Below, one piece after another: positions 17,855 through 27,125 of a stretch of DNA of 64,000 nt. Location: NCBI GenBank assembly GCA_016791365.1, contig JAEUMT010000004.1, positions 26,206-90,205 on the forward strand. Direction: 5' to 3'. The stretch is from Hyphomonadaceae bacterium (lineage in GTDB: Bacteria > Pseudomonadota > Alphaproteobacteria > Caulobacterales > Aquidulcibacteraceae). How positions within the stretch are numbered: the stretch's first letter is position 1; each line of letters opens with the position of its first letter. The position numbers and the translations under genes were made by a program. The notes below the pieces were generated by a model, which was not told where the DNA came from, ran no database searches, and saw nothing but the letters and a program-made list of their open reading frames with translations.

Positions 17855-19399
17855 TCACTCACGCGGGCGATTTGGACTGTCCGGCAACCATTGCGGGCGT
17901 GCGTCAGCGTTTGCCACGGCTTCGGTGAGCGCGAAGTAGAAGCGATGGAAATCGGCCTGCGCTTGGAAGTCGATGGGCGTGGTCAGGTCGTCTTGCGGTG
18001 CATGGTAACGGTGCTCGTACCAGGCGCGATAGCGCGCGTGCGCTTCGGTGTCATTTTCATCAAAGCCAAACAGAAAACTCACCGCTGGCACGCCGCGCTG
18101 CATGAAGGGCCAATGATCGGTGCGGCGGAGCAGGTTGCGCTCGGGCTCGAGATCGGCGCGCACCGTGACACCCATGGGGCCGGCAATGTCGCGGACGGTT
18201 TGACCGAGTGTCGAATCGTGGAGGCCTAGCGTGGTCAGGATGCGCAATGGATAGAGCGGCCGCAACTGATCGAGATTGAGCACAGCGATAGGCGTCGGCG
18301 CGCCGGGCGTTGGATGTGCGGCCAGCCAGCGCGAGCCCCATAAACCTTTCTCTTCGGCGGTCACGGCGGCGAAAATCACCGGACGACGGAAGCCGCGTCC
18401 GGCGCGCGCGTCAGCGAAGGTGATGAGCGTCGCGACATAGGCGGCGTCATCGAGGGCGCCGTTGTAGAGATTGTCGCCGTTAACGGGCGTGCCATAGCCG
18501 TAGCCATCGAGGTGCGCGATGAGCAGCACGGGTTCGTTGGCAAGCGCGGGGTCCGTTCCCGGAAGCACGGCGAGGACATTGTCGGATGCGTAGTTGCGTT
18601 CACGGGTGACGAAGCGCGCGTTAAGCCGCGCGGAGAAATCGAATGAGAGCAACGACTCTCCGCGTGCGCCGCGTGCGAGAATGTCAGCGCCGTCATGGCC
18701 TGCGCCGCTTCGCGCAACCAGATCGACAAACACCGGCGCAGCCAAGCGAAGCACTGGGATGCCGCTTGCCAAGGGCGCGCCATCGTCGAGGGTGACGGTG
18801 CGCGCGTACGCGAGCGGCCAGCGCGGCGGCTCGATGGTAAAGCCTATGTCGTCGACGCGGACCAGGGCCGCCGCGCCCGCGGCGGTCGCGGCATCGGTTT
18901 GTGCAGCGCTCAAAACCTGTCCGGTTCTGCGTGTCCCGAAGCACACGACGACCGCGCCGCGCACATTTTCCATTTGTGATGGGCCGCAATAGCCGCGGAA
19001 GACGAGAGGCGCATCGATCCGCGCCGGCATGCTCCATGCCGGCGTCACCGAAATTTCTTCCAGAAAGCGAAGCGCACGCGTGGCGCCGTTAGCGTAAGTG
19101 ACGTTGAACGATGTGCCGTCGCCCATGACTTCGATGTCGCGAAAGCGGATGCGCTGGAAATACGTGTCGCCGTCGCCCGCGGGCCGGAGGCCGGCGCGCT
19201 GGAAACGATCAGCGACATAAGCCGCGGCGCGGTCATAGCCGGGTGAACCTGTGTCGCGGCCCTCCATGTCATCGCCCGAGAGCGCAGCGGTGGTGCGCCA
19301 CCATGCAGCGGTTTGTGCATCCGGCGCAGCGCTCACGCTCGCGCACGCACCGAGGATGAAAACCGCGCAGGCAGCTGCGATCCAACGTTGGACTGTCAT
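17855..19399 (-). CDS. M28 family metallopeptidase, lipoprotein
   Basis: 514 residues with a lipoprotein signal (IAAACAVFILGACAS). A PA-like insert lies around residues 130-215 (APLVFRGYCGPSQ, AVVVCFG), and the M28 catalytic core follows: LLIAHLDGYGYG, NGALDDAAYV, AVTAEEKGLWGSRW, VLNLDQLRPL and the C-terminal EHRYHAPQDDL. The His, Asp, Glu-Glu, Asp and His residues in these motifs are the expected ligands of the two zinc ions. It is an exported aminopeptidase-type enzyme for peptide nutrition. It is divergent from the secreted protein at 19536. Confidence 0.88.
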   Translation of the reverse strand: MTVQRWIAAACAVFILGACASVSAAPDAQTAAWWRTTAALSGDDMEGRDTGSPGYDRAAAYVADRFQRAGLRPAGDGDTYFQRIRFRDIEVMGDGTSFNVTYANGATRALRFLEEISVTPAWSMPARIDAPLVFRGYCGPSQMENVRGAVVVCFGTRRTGQVLSAAQTDAATAAGAAALVRVDDIGFTIEPPRWPLAYARTVTLDDGAPLASGIPVLRLAAPVFVDLVARSGAGHDGADILARGARGESLLSFDFSARLNARFVTRERNYASDNVLAVLPGTDPALANEPVLLIAHLDGYGYGTPVNGDNLYNGALDDAAYVATLITFADARAGRGFRRPVIFAAVTAEEKGLWGSRWLAAHPTPGAPTPIAVLNLDQLRPLYPLRILTTLGLHDSTLGQTVRDIAGPMGVTVRADLEPERNLLRRTDHWPFMQRGVPAVSFLFGFDENDTEAHARYRAWYEHRYHAPQDDLTTPIDFQAQADFHRFYFALTEAVANADARPQWLPDSPNRPRE

Positions 19400-19535
19400 G
19401 ATGTATGCGCTCCCAGGCCTGGATGATGCGGCAGAAGTAACATCGGATACAGGAAAATCTCAGGCGCACGCGGTGCGCGATTGAGAGTTCGGGCGCCGTG
19501 AGTTCATATGATCACAGCGGATGGTGGAGTGATTC

Positions 19536-20381
19536 ATGCGGCATCGATTGGCGGCAATTCTTGTCTCATGCGTTGTCTTATTGATCCCGCCTGCTGCGGC
19601 GGACACGCCCGTGCTAGAAGCGGAGACGTCGCCACCTCAAGCGGAAGCGACCTGTTACATGCGGAGTCTTCTCAACCATCGCAGATGGGAGCGTTTGGAT
19701 TGGGAGGAGCTGAGTTGCTACGCGCAGGATAGTTGCCACGGTGGTTTGGGACGCTTCGGCGGTGGTTGCTACAAATGGGCGCGAGGGCCGGAGGACCCGC
19801 CCTTGCCTTGGTCCGCGGAAGTCACGGGCGACGAGCCGCCAGGGCGCCCATTGCCGACCGATGAAGGCCTGCCGCTGGAATATGGTCTTTTCGCATTCCG
19901 CACCAATTGCGCGGAAGATCGAGGCGCCTGCCCAGTCTTGCGCTGGCGCGCCAATGCGCGCGTGCCACTCTACGCGGAGCCAAATCCAACCTCGCGGCGA
20001 GTCGGCCGGCTCAATAACAACGAGGTTGTTGTCATGCTTGAGGAGGCGCGCTTCGTCGCGGCACAGCGCGGGACCGTCATCGATGGGTATAACGGGATGA
20101 ACGCGGGCGATGTCGTTTACGCGGTCGAAGAGGTCTGCAAGTGGCAGACAGTGTGGCGCAGGGGCGATCTCATCCGGGGCGTCGATGGCGGCGTCGAGTG
20201 GGAGCCGCAGCAACGTTTGTACAATCCAAGCGCCGGCCCGTGGGTGCGCTTCGAACGCGCGAACGGTCAACGCGGTTGGGCGCGAGCCAGTGTGGTGGGC
20301 CACTATCTCACGCAAGATCCGCCACCGGTTATTGAACCGGTGCAAGAAGGCGATGAGTACGAGTTCGACGAGTGCGAGTAG
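19536..20381 (+). CDS. Exported cysteine-rich protein with SH3-like region
   Basis: 281 residues with signal peptide MRHRLAAILVSCVVLLIPPAAA. The mature protein has at least seven cysteines (CYMRSLL, SCYAQDSCHGG, GGCYKWARG, NCAEDRGACPV), suggesting periplasmic disulfides. Residues 140-260 resemble bacterial SH3 repeats (RWRANARVPLYAEPNPTSRRVGRL, then WVRFERANGQRGWARASVVG), a fold that binds peptidoglycan or peptides. GGTGGAG precedes the ATG. Unknown function. Its stop lies 10 bases from the carA-tail remnant on the opposite strand. Confidence 0.7.
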   Translation: MRHRLAAILVSCVVLLIPPAAADTPVLEAETSPPQAEATCYMRSLLNHRRWERLDWEELSCYAQDSCHGGLGRFGGGCYKWARGPEDPPLPWSAEVTGDEPPGRPLPTDEGLPLEYGLFAFRTNCAEDRGACPVLRWRANARVPLYAEPNPTSRRVGRLNNNEVVVMLEEARFVAAQRGTVIDGYNGMNAGDVVYAVEEVCKWQTVWRRGDLIRGVDGGVEWEPQQRLYNPSAGPWVRFERANGQRGWARASVVGHYLTQDPPPVIEPVQEGDEYEFDECE

Positions 20382-20391
20382 AGGCGGCGGA

Positions 20392-20459
20392 CTAAGCCGC
20401 GCTCTTGGTTTTCTTCGCCACTAGCTTCGCGAAGCGCCGAACATGCAGTGGCTGTTGTG
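20392..20459 (-). pseudogene. Decayed copy of the carA 3' end
   Basis: Read on the minus strand, this stretch encodes RFAKLVAKKTKSAA-stop, against [18 protein letters not shown] at the real end of carA (22528-22597). The DNA similarity extends about 68 bases, from the stop codon back to gtggctgt, with a handful of substitutions and a one-base deletion that breaks the frame. It is in the same orientation as carA and 2.1 kb away, with the Imm70-like and TIR-SUMF1 genes between. This is what remains when an element inserts at a gene's 3' end and restores it on one side, or of a segmental duplication. Confidence 0.75.
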
Positions 20460-20473
20460 CGCGTCGGGCGAGA

Positions 20474-22015
20474 TTACAAACTCCGGGCGACTCTGAAGCC
20501 CATCTCGACGCTGCCGCGATAGTCGCGTTTTTCGGAGTCGCGCGCGGTGAGACCGGGGAGGTCGCTGTACCAGGAGCCGCCGCGCAGCACGATGCGCTCG
20601 CAGACGTCGCTGCGCGGCGCATCGTACGGCGCGTAACAATCATCGACGAATTCGTGCGCGTTGCCGTGCATGTCATAGAGCCCGAATGCGTTGGCCGGGA
20701 ACGAGCCTACGTCCCACGACCCGTGCGAACTGGGGCATGTCGATTGCGCGGCGCCGTTTGGCGCCGATGGTTCGCAGACAGGCGCTTCGTCGCCCCATGA
20801 GAAACGCGAGCGTGGGGCGCCGGCGGCGTTTGATCCGCGCGCGGCGTATTCCCATTCGGCTTCGCTGAGCAAACGATACGTGACGCCTGTCATGCGCGAG
20901 AGCCAGGCGACGTAACGTTGCGCATCTTCGAAAGAAATGTGCCCGACTGGCCGGTTCGCGCCGTCCCACCCTTCGATGAAAGTGGAATCGCCGAGGTTCT
21001 GCCAGCCGGCGCGCTGTGGGCGATAGCCGTCGCATCCGCCATTGGCGACGCACGCGTTCCATTCCGCGAACGTGATCTCGTGGGCTGAGACTGCGTAACG
21101 CTGCAGCGTTATTTCGCGCTGCGGAGATTCATCGCTGATGCGGCCCTCAAAGCCGCGAATGCTGAACGCGTCGAGCACGGCGTGGTTCAGCGCGTGATCT
21201 GGCGCGTCTTCAGGTGAGCCCATGAGGAAGCTGCCTTCCGGGACAACCACCATGAGCGGGCAATCGGCGGCGCCATCGCGGCAGTCTTGAAACGTTGCGC
21301 CTGGCGCAAGCGCGGCGGCGGTATCGACGTAGGGGCGATATTTGGTCCAGCTTGCGACGAGCGGCTCAAGCGTTACGCGCTGCGAATAGGCGCCGGCGCC
21401 GGCGAGCGCGAGGATGATCCAGAACGCAGCAGCGCTGAGCGCGCGCGTTTGCCGGCGCTTCTTGTCGCGGTCGATGAGCTGACCGGGGCTTACGCCGATC
21501 AATCCGGCGACGATCTTTAGCCATGCGTTGCGGAAGCCGTCTTTGCCTTTGCGTGCATCGGCCGCCAGCGGTTCGAGTTTGTCGCCCGCGAGCGCATCAC
21601 CGAGGAAGGTGGGCGGGAAGCATGAGCGCGTCGCATCCGCGCCAGCGTCGTCAGTCAGTGGCGCGGCGTCGGAGATGATCGCGAAAACCCGGTCGGCGCG
21701 ACCGAGGCTGGCGAAAAACTCAATTTCCTTTTGCACCCACGGGCTCAGCGCTGCGTTGGGTGAGCACACGACGATCAATGCTGACGAGGCGCGCAGATTG
21801 TTTTCGATGGCGTCGCCTAAGTGTCCCGCCGCCAATTCTTCGCGGTCACGGAAAACGGGATAGATGCGGTTGCGTTTGCCGTTGGCGATCAGCCGGAAAT
21901 CACCAAGCGATGACGGCACGCCGTAAGCTTCGAGCGCGCGATGCAGTCGCTTCGCGAATGGCGCGTCTTTGCTCGAATAAGAAATGAACGCAGCGTAGCG
22001 CGCTTCGTCTGCCAT
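20474..22015 (-). CDS. TIR domain / transmembrane / SUMF1-like fusion protein
   Basis: 513 residues. Residues 5-150 are a TIR domain (YAAFISYSSKDAPFAKRLHRAL, then VVCSPNAALSPWVQKEIEFF); Glu97 in WVQKE sits where active TIR NADases have their catalytic Glu. A transmembrane helix follows a basic stretch (DKKRRQTRALSAAAFWIILALA, about 192-211). Residues 253-513 are a SUMF1/formylglycine-enzyme-like domain (VVPEGSFLMGSPED, RLLSEAEWEYAARGS, DMHGNAHEF, LRGGSWYSD). The Cys pair of true formylglycine-generating enzymes is missing, so sulfatase activation is unlikely. The likely topology is a cytoplasmic TIR and an exported SUMF1 sensor or ligand domain. It lies between the carA-tail remnant and an Imm70-like gene. 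Confidence 0.85.
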   Translation of the reverse strand: MADEARYAAFISYSSKDAPFAKRLHRALEAYGVPSSLGDFRLIANGKRNRIYPVFRDREELAAGHLGDAIENNLRASSALIVVCSPNAALSPWVQKEIEFFASLGRADRVFAIISDAAPLTDDAGADATRSCFPPTFLGDALAGDKLEPLAADARKGKDGFRNAWLKIVAGLIGVSPGQLIDRDKKRRQTRALSAAAFWIILALAGAGAYSQRVTLEPLVASWTKYRPYVDTAAALAPGATFQDCRDGAADCPLMVVVPEGSFLMGSPEDAPDHALNHAVLDAFSIRGFEGRISDESPQREITLQRYAVSAHEITFAEWNACVANGGCDGYRPQRAGWQNLGDSTFIEGWDGANRPVGHISFEDAQRYVAWLSRMTGVTYRLLSEAEWEYAARGSNAAGAPRSRFSWGDEAPVCEPSAPNGAAQSTCPSSHGSWDVGSFPANAFGLYDMHGNAHEFVDDCYAPYDAPRSDVCERIVLRGGSWYSDLPGLTARDSEKRDYRGSVEMGFRVARSL

Positions 22016-22091
22016 CGTGGTCCCCCGGCGGGCAGCCTAGCAAAGAGATTTGAGCCGTCGAGGGCCGTCGCGGGCGAAAGTTACGGTGGGA

Positions 22092-22520
22092 TCAGCGCCT
22101 GGCGTCGAATGGGACGATTTCGAGTGGACCGCCAAATTCGATTTGCGATTCCAGATTGTCGACGACTTCGTCGACCAGGTTGCGGCCTGTCGTGGTGACG
22201 AAATATTGCGCCATGTTGGCGACGTGCGAGCCGACACGCTCGCCCCAAGGCGGCAGCGCGCCTGGCTGGTCGATGTCCCAGACTATTTCTTTCGGCGGAA
22301 GGAGGGCGAGCTCGCTGCGGATCGTCTGCGCTTCGCGCATCGCCTCTGTCGCGTGCTCAGCCGCGAGCGAGCCTTGATAAAGCTCGTTCATGATGCGTGG
22401 AAAGCGGCTGCCCCAGGCGCCGCGCTCGAGCTTTGCGGCAATTGTCGAGCAGAGAGCGTGAAGAATGCCGCCAGGACCAATGATGGTGAGCACGGCGCCT
22501 TGGCGAAATGCGATCGTCAC
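22092..22520 (-). CDS. Imm70-like (immunity protein 70) family protein
   Basis: 142 residues from a GTG at 22520, only seven bases after the carA stop and without a clear ribosome site. The sequence TIIGPGGILHALCSTIAAKLE, WGSRFPRIMNELYQG, VWDIDQPGALPPWGERV and ANMAQYFVTTTGRNLVDEVV matches my memory of the Imm70 family, proposed immunity proteins of polymorphic toxin systems. No cognate toxin is visible nearby. It reads toward the TIR-SUMF1 gene (gap 76 bases), so both may be expressed downstream of carA. The family call is from memory and should be treated as probable. Confidence 0.6.
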   Translation of the reverse strand: MTIAFRQGAVLTIIGPGGILHALCSTIAAKLERGAWGSRFPRIMNELYQGSLAAEHATEAMREAQTIRSELALLPPKEIVWDIDQPGALPPWGERVGSHVANMAQYFVTTTGRNLVDEVVDNLESQIEFGGPLEIVPFDARR

Positions 22521-22527
22521 GGCGTGG

Positions 22528-23709
22528 CTAAGCCGCGTTCTTCGTTTTCTTCGCCATCAGCTTCGCGAAGCGCTCGAACAAATAGTGGCTGTCTTGCGGG
22601 CCGGGTGACGCTTCCGGGTGATACTGCACCGAGAACACCGGCTTGCCTTCGAGTTCGATGCCGCAATTGGAGCCGTCGAACAGGGAGACGTGGGTTTCTT
22701 TCACGCCTTTGGGCAGTGTTTTTGTGTCGATCGCGAAGCCGTGGTTCATCGAGACGATTTCGACTTTGCCGGTCGATTGATCTTTCACCGGGTGGTTCGC
22801 GCCGTGGTGGCCTTGCGCCATTTTGTGCGTCTTCGCGCCGAGCGCGAGGCCGAGCATTTGGTGGCCGAGGCAGACGCCCATCACCGGCTTGCCGCTGTCG
22901 ACGAGCTTCTTGATCTGCGGCGCGGCGTACACGCCAGTCGCGGCTGGATCGCCCGGGCCGTTTGAAAGCAGGATGCCATCCGGATTGTGCGCGAGTACTT
23001 CTTCAGCGGTTGCGGTCGCGGGCAACACTATCGTCTTTGCGCCGATCTCACCGAGTGCGCGGAGGATGTTGCGCTTCACGCCATAGTCCATGACCACGAC
23101 GGTGAATTTCGGCTTCTTCACTTCCGGCACGCCGATCGACCATTGCCAGAGCTTTTCGTTGACGACGTAGCTCTGCGCGGTGGTGACTTCTTTCGCGAGG
23201 TCGAGGCCGTCGAGGCCGTGCCAGGCTTTCGCGCGCTTCTTCAAAGCGTCGAGATCGAACTTGCCGTCGGCCGCGTGCGCGATGACGGCGTTCGGCATGC
23301 CTTGTTCGCGGATGCGCTTGGTCAGTGCGCGCGTGTCGAGGCCCGAGAGGCCGATCACATTACGCTTCTTCATCCAGCTATCGAGATCATCGTCGCTGCG
23401 CCAATTCGACGGCATCGTCGGGCGCGTGCGGAAAACGGCGCCGCGCGCGGCTGCCGATGCAGCTGGCGAAGAGGTTTCGATGTCTTCGTTGTTGGTGCCG
23501 ACATTGCCGATATGCGGGAAGGTGAAGGCGACGATCTGCGCGGCGTAGGAGGGGTCCGTTAGGATTTCCTGATAGCCGGTCATCGACGTGTTGAAGCAGA
23601 CCTCGCCATCGGCGGCGCCTATCGCGCCCAGGCCTTCGCCCAGGAAAATGGAACCATCGGCGAGCACGAGTGCGCCGGTGGGGGCGGAGGATTGAGTCGG
23701 ATGGGCCAA
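22528..23709 (-). CDS. carA: Carbamoyl-phosphate synthase small subunit CarA
   Basis: About 393 residues if the TTG read from 23709 is the start (M)[19 protein letters not shown]; the frame stays open further upstream without ATG, so the start is uncertain. The N-terminal CarA domain is plain ([34 protein letters not shown]). The glutamine amidotransferase domain has the nucleophile Cys in [15 protein letters not shown] and the His/Glu pair in [14 protein letters not shown]. It hydrolyses glutamine and passes ammonia to CarB for arginine and pyrimidine synthesis. carB is not in the window. The gene is divergent from the S9-like gene at 23871. Confidence 0.93.
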   Translation of the reverse strand: MAHPTQSSAPTGALVLADGSIFLGEGLGAIGAADGEVCFNTSMTGYQEILTDPSYAAQIVAFTFPHIGNVGTNNEDIETSSPAASAAARGAVFRTRPTMPSNWRSDDDLDSWMKKRNVIGLSGLDTRALTKRIREQGMPNAVIAHAADGKFDLDALKKRAKAWHGLDGLDLAKEVTTAQSYVVNEKLWQWSIGVPEVKKPKFTVVVMDYGVKRNILRALGEIGAKTIVLPATATAEEVLAHNPDGILLSNGPGDPAATGVYAAPQIKKLVDSGKPVMGVCLGHQMLGLALGAKTHKMAQGHHGANHPVKDQSTGKVEIVSMNHGFAIDTKTLPKGVKETHVSLFDGSNCGIELEGKPVFSVQYHPEASPGPQDSHYLFERFAKLMAKKTKNAA

Positions 23710-23870
23710 AGCGGCAGTGAGATAGGGTGCGCGGGGCGGGGTGTCAAAACGCCGGGTGCGGCCTTTGGCGGACCCCGCGTCACAGCCCCGGTCAAACCCA
23801 TGCCGCAAAGGTGAACACCCTGTCAGCCATGCGCGTTGGCGGGCAGATGACAGGGCTGTAAGGTTTCGGG

Positions 23871-26033
23871 GTGGTATCGAAGATCGGCACACTTTGGGCG
23901 GGGGCGGTTGCCCTGGCGCTAGGGCTAGCGGTCGCCGCCTGCGGCGAGCGCGCCCGCGCGCCCGTGCCCGATCCGGCCGCGCCTGATCTCATCACCCGTG
24001 CGGCCTTGTTCGGAGAGCCCGCGAGAGGCGCCGGCCAGCTCTCGCCGCGCGGCGACCGCATCGCGTTCTTGGCCCCCCGCGACGGTGTCACGAACATCTG
24101 GGTGCTGTCAGTCGACGCCATGGACGAGGCGCGTCCGTTGACGGACGAGCGCGCGCGCGGCGTCACCAATTTTCGCTGGTCGGCGGACGGCGCGACGCTG
24201 CTGTTTCTGCAAGATAATAGCGGCGACGAGAATGCACGTCTGTACGGGGTCGACGCGACAACGGGCGTTGTACGTCCGCTGACGCCGGCGGGCGTACGCG
24301 CCGAGATCCTTGGCGTTAGCCAATCCGATCCGGACGCTGTGATTGTGTCCCTGAACGATCGCGATCGCGGATGGCCGGATGTGGTTCGCATCGAATTGGC
24401 CACCGGCGCGCGAAGCGTGTTGCTGCGCAATGCGGGGCCGCGGGGATATGTCAGCGTGCTGCTCGACCGCGACAACGCCGTGCGTGTTGGCATGCGCGCG
24501 CTGGCGGACGGCGGCGTTGAGGTCGTGGCGATGCCGCCGCGTGGACGCGCGCGGACATTGTTCGCGGCGTCGTTCGAGGACGCGATGTCGATGCGCCTCA
24601 TCGGTATGGAGGCCGATGGCGCGCATTTTCTAATGCTGGATTCGAGCGTCGGTCAGCCCGACGCGGCGCGTGATCGTACGGCGCTGGTGCGCGTCGATAT
24701 CGCGACCGGCGAGAGGATCGTATTGGGCGAGGGCGAACGCTCCGAGGTTGTCGATGTCTGGATCGATCCCGCGACGGGCGCGGCGGAAGCGTTCGCGACC
24801 GAGTATTTGCGGCGCGAGTGGCGCGCGCTCAATTCTGATAGTCAGGCTGATATCGAGTTTCTGGATCGCTCGCTGACCGGTGATTTCAGTGTCGTGTCGC
24901 GCAGCGCTGACGACACGCGTTGGATTGTGCTGGAGGAGAGTCCAACGACGCCGCGGCGTTCCTATCTGTTCGATCGCGCCGGACCGGCTGGACGGCGATT
25001 GACCTCGCTGTTTTCGCACCGTCCCGATTTGCAGCAAGCGGCGCTGCAGCCGATGACCCCGGTTGAGATCGTGGCGCGCGACGGTGTGAGCCTGGTTTCG
25101 TACCTCACGCTCCCCGGTGGAGCCGACGCGAATGGCGATGCGCGTCCCGAGCAACCTCTGCCGCTTGTGCTGCTTCCGCACGATGGCCCATGGGCGCGTG
25201 ATTCTTATGGCTTCGACGCGATGCACCAATGGCTCGCCAATCGCGGCTATGCGGTGCTCTCGGTGAATTACCGGGGTTCCGCAGGCTTTGGAAAAGCATT
25301 CCTCAATGCCGGCAATGGCGAGTGGGGCGCGGCGATACAGAATGACCTCGCCGATGCGGCGCAGTGGGCCGTTGCACAACGCGTCGCCGAAGAGGGGCGC
25401 GTTGCGATCGTGGGGTCTGGGTTCGGCGGCTACGCGGTATTGTCGGGCCTCGCGTTCACGCCCGACCAATATCGCTGCGGTGCAAGTTTTGCGGCGCCCG
25501 CCAACTTGTTCTCGATGCTGGATCTCGCGCCGGCATGGCAGCGCGATCAGCTCTATCGCCGCGTCGCCGACGCGCGGACCGAAGCTGGCCGACAATTGTT
25601 GCGTGTGCGCTCACCGGTTTTCCACGCCGGGCGTGTACGCAGCCCGTTGTTGTTGGCGTATGGCGCACGCGATCCGCGTCTCTCGCGCGGTGAGACGGAT
25701 CAGGTTGCGCAAGCGGTTCGCCTGCGCGGCATGCTGACCTATCTCGTCTTTCCCGATGAGGGACGCGAACTCATCCGCCCACAAGACCGGCTTTCATACC
25801 TCGCGGTGCTTGAGCATTTTTTGGGCGATTGCCTGGGCGGACGGGTTGAGCCGGTTGGCGCCGCGTTCGAGGGCGCGGCGATCAATGTCTATGACGGCGC
25901 GGTCAATGTGCCGGGTCTGAGCGCGTTCTCGCGCCGGCCGGCTCAAGCAGCGCCGCAACCGGCGCCGCAAGAAACCGGCGAAGACGGCGCCGAAAACGCC
26001 ATCGAACCGGGCGCCGAAGACGAGCTGGACTAA
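23871..26033 (+). CDS. S9 peptidase homologue that has lost catalytic residues, lipoprotein
   Basis: 720 residues from GTG 23871, with a lipoprotein signal ([17 protein letters not shown]). Residues 40-400 are a beta-propeller with WD-like strands; residues 420-670 are the prolyl oligopeptidase fold ([35 protein letters not shown]). In active members the elbow reads G-x-S-x-G-G, as in VGASYGG of the paralogue at 32636; here it is VGSGFGG, with Gly517 at the Ser position. The catalytic His position reads DEGRELI, with Arg632. Asp601 (GARDPRL) remains. It is therefore probably a non-catalytic binding protein. A Pro/Glu-rich tail follows. Confidence 0.85.
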   Translation: MVSKIGTLWAGAVALALGLAVAACGERARAPVPDPAAPDLITRAALFGEPARGAGQLSPRGDRIAFLAPRDGVTNIWVLSVDAMDEARPLTDERARGVTNFRWSADGATLLFLQDNSGDENARLYGVDATTGVVRPLTPAGVRAEILGVSQSDPDAVIVSLNDRDRGWPDVVRIELATGARSVLLRNAGPRGYVSVLLDRDNAVRVGMRALADGGVEVVAMPPRGRARTLFAASFEDAMSMRLIGMEADGAHFLMLDSSVGQPDAARDRTALVRVDIATGERIVLGEGERSEVVDVWIDPATGAAEAFATEYLRREWRALNSDSQADIEFLDRSLTGDFSVVSRSADDTRWIVLEESPTTPRRSYLFDRAGPAGRRLTSLFSHRPDLQQAALQPMTPVEIVARDGVSLVSYLTLPGGADANGDARPEQPLPLVLLPHDGPWARDSYGFDAMHQWLANRGYAVLSVNYRGSAGFGKAFLNAGNGEWGAAIQNDLADAAQWAVAQRVAEEGRVAIVGSGFGGYAVLSGLAFTPDQYRCGASFAAPANLFSMLDLAPAWQRDQLYRRVADARTEAGRQLLRVRSPVFHAGRVRSPLLLAYGARDPRLSRGETDQVAQAVRLRGMLTYLVFPDEGRELIRPQDRLSYLAVLEHFLGDCLGGRVEPVGAAFEGAAINVYDGAVNVPGLSAFSRRPAQAAPQPAPQETGEDGAENAIEPGAEDELD

Positions 26034-26099
26034 GCATCGTTTAAGAAATTGAGCGCGGCGCTCCATGGCAGCGCGCGCTGACGCTGGCGAGAAAACGCC

Positions 26100-27053
26100 T
26101 TAGCCCTGAGGATACATCGAGCGCACGCGACTGCGCCGTCCCGTAAATGTATCCCACACCAACGTATCGACGTGCGCGGCGCCGCGTTCGAACTGCACGC
26201 CTTCGAACATCGAGCCGTGCGTTACGCCGGAGGCCGCGAACACGACGTGGCCTGGCGCCATGTCGTCAAGCGTCAGTTTCTTGTGCACGTCGCGGCCCAT
26301 GGCGCGGGCGCGCTGTTCTTCCTGCTCGTTCTCCGGCTTCAAGCGCGCTTGCATCTGCCCGCCGGCGCAGCGGATCGCGGCTGCCGCAAGCACGCCTTCG
26401 GGCGCGCCGCCGGAGCCGAAATAGATGTCCACGCCGGAGCGCGCCGCTTCCGTTGTCCAAAACACCCCGGCGACATCGCCGTCAGGAATGAGACGGATCC
26501 CGGCGCCAAGGCTGCGCAGTTCTTCGACAATGTGCTTGTGCCGGTCACGGTCGAGCAGGCATGCGCGTATTTGGCTGACATCGACGTTCTTGGCTTTTGC
26601 CAAGCGCTTCACATTCTCAGCGGGCGAAAGGTCAAGGTCGATCAGGCCCGCCGGATAGCCGGGACCAATCGCGAGTTTGTCCATATACATGTCCGGCGCG
26701 TGCAGTAGGCCGCCTTCGGGCGCTAGCGCCACCACCGTCATCGCGTTTGGCGCGTCGTTGGCGCAGAGCTTGGTGCCTTCAAGCGGATCGACGGCGATGT
26801 CCACGCGCGGCCCGCCAGCCCCCAGTTCTTCGCCGATATAGAGCATCGGCGCTTCGTCGATCTCGCCTTCGCCGATCACGACTTTGCCGGAGAAGGGCGC
26901 GGTCTGAAATGAGCGGCGCATGGCGTCCACGGCCGCCTGGTCCGCATCGTTCTTGCGGCCGAATCCGGTGAGCTTGGCGCTGGCGATCGCCGCCACTTCC
27001 GTCGCGTGCTGCGCGATCTGGGAAAGGATCAAGCCGGTGTTGTAGTCGCTCAC
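26100..27053 (-). CDS. glpX: Class II fructose-1,6-bisphosphatase GlpX
   Basis: 317 residues from a GTG read from 27053, preceded by GAGGGG; an ATG at 27083 would add ten residues. Class II FBPase motifs are clear: VVIGEGEIDEAPMLYIGEELG, DIAVDPLEGTKLCAND, VKRLAKAKNVDVSQIRACLLDRDRH and FGSGGAPEGVLAAAAIRC. The acidic residues in the first two motifs bind the Mg/Mn ions. It hydrolyses fructose-1,6-bisphosphate in gluconeogenesis in the cytoplasm. It converges with the S9-like gene and is separate from the fRMsr gene upstream. Confidence 0.94.
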   Translation of the reverse strand: MSDYNTGLILSQIAQHATEVAAIASAKLTGFGRKNDADQAAVDAMRRSFQTAPFSGKVVIGEGEIDEAPMLYIGEELGAGGPRVDIAVDPLEGTKLCANDAPNAMTVVALAPEGGLLHAPDMYMDKLAIGPGYPAGLIDLDLSPAENVKRLAKAKNVDVSQIRACLLDRDRHKHIVEELRSLGAGIRLIPDGDVAGVFWTTEAARSGVDIYFGSGGAPEGVLAAAAIRCAGGQMQARLKPENEQEEQRARAMGRDVHKKLTLDDMAPGHVVFAASGVTHGSMFEGVQFERGAAHVDTLVWDTFTGRRSRVRSMYPQG

Positions 27054-27125
27054 GTTCGCCCCTCGATTTGCTGGCGCTGTCATATCGCGCCGAGATCAGG
27101 GGGCAAGAGCAGCTCGGCTCACGAG

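Noticed and set aside
20392..20676. A 94-codon minus-strand reading frame ending RFAKLVAKKTKSAA
   Set aside because: Only its last ~14 codons resemble CarA in frame; the rest is the antisense of the TIR-SUMF1 gene in another frame. I treat just the carA-like stretch as a remnant.
23710..23892. An N-terminal extension of CarA up to 61 residues
   Set aside because: It runs into the region upstream of the divergent S9-like gene, has no ATG and reads unlike CarA N-termini. The TTG at 23709 gives the normal length.
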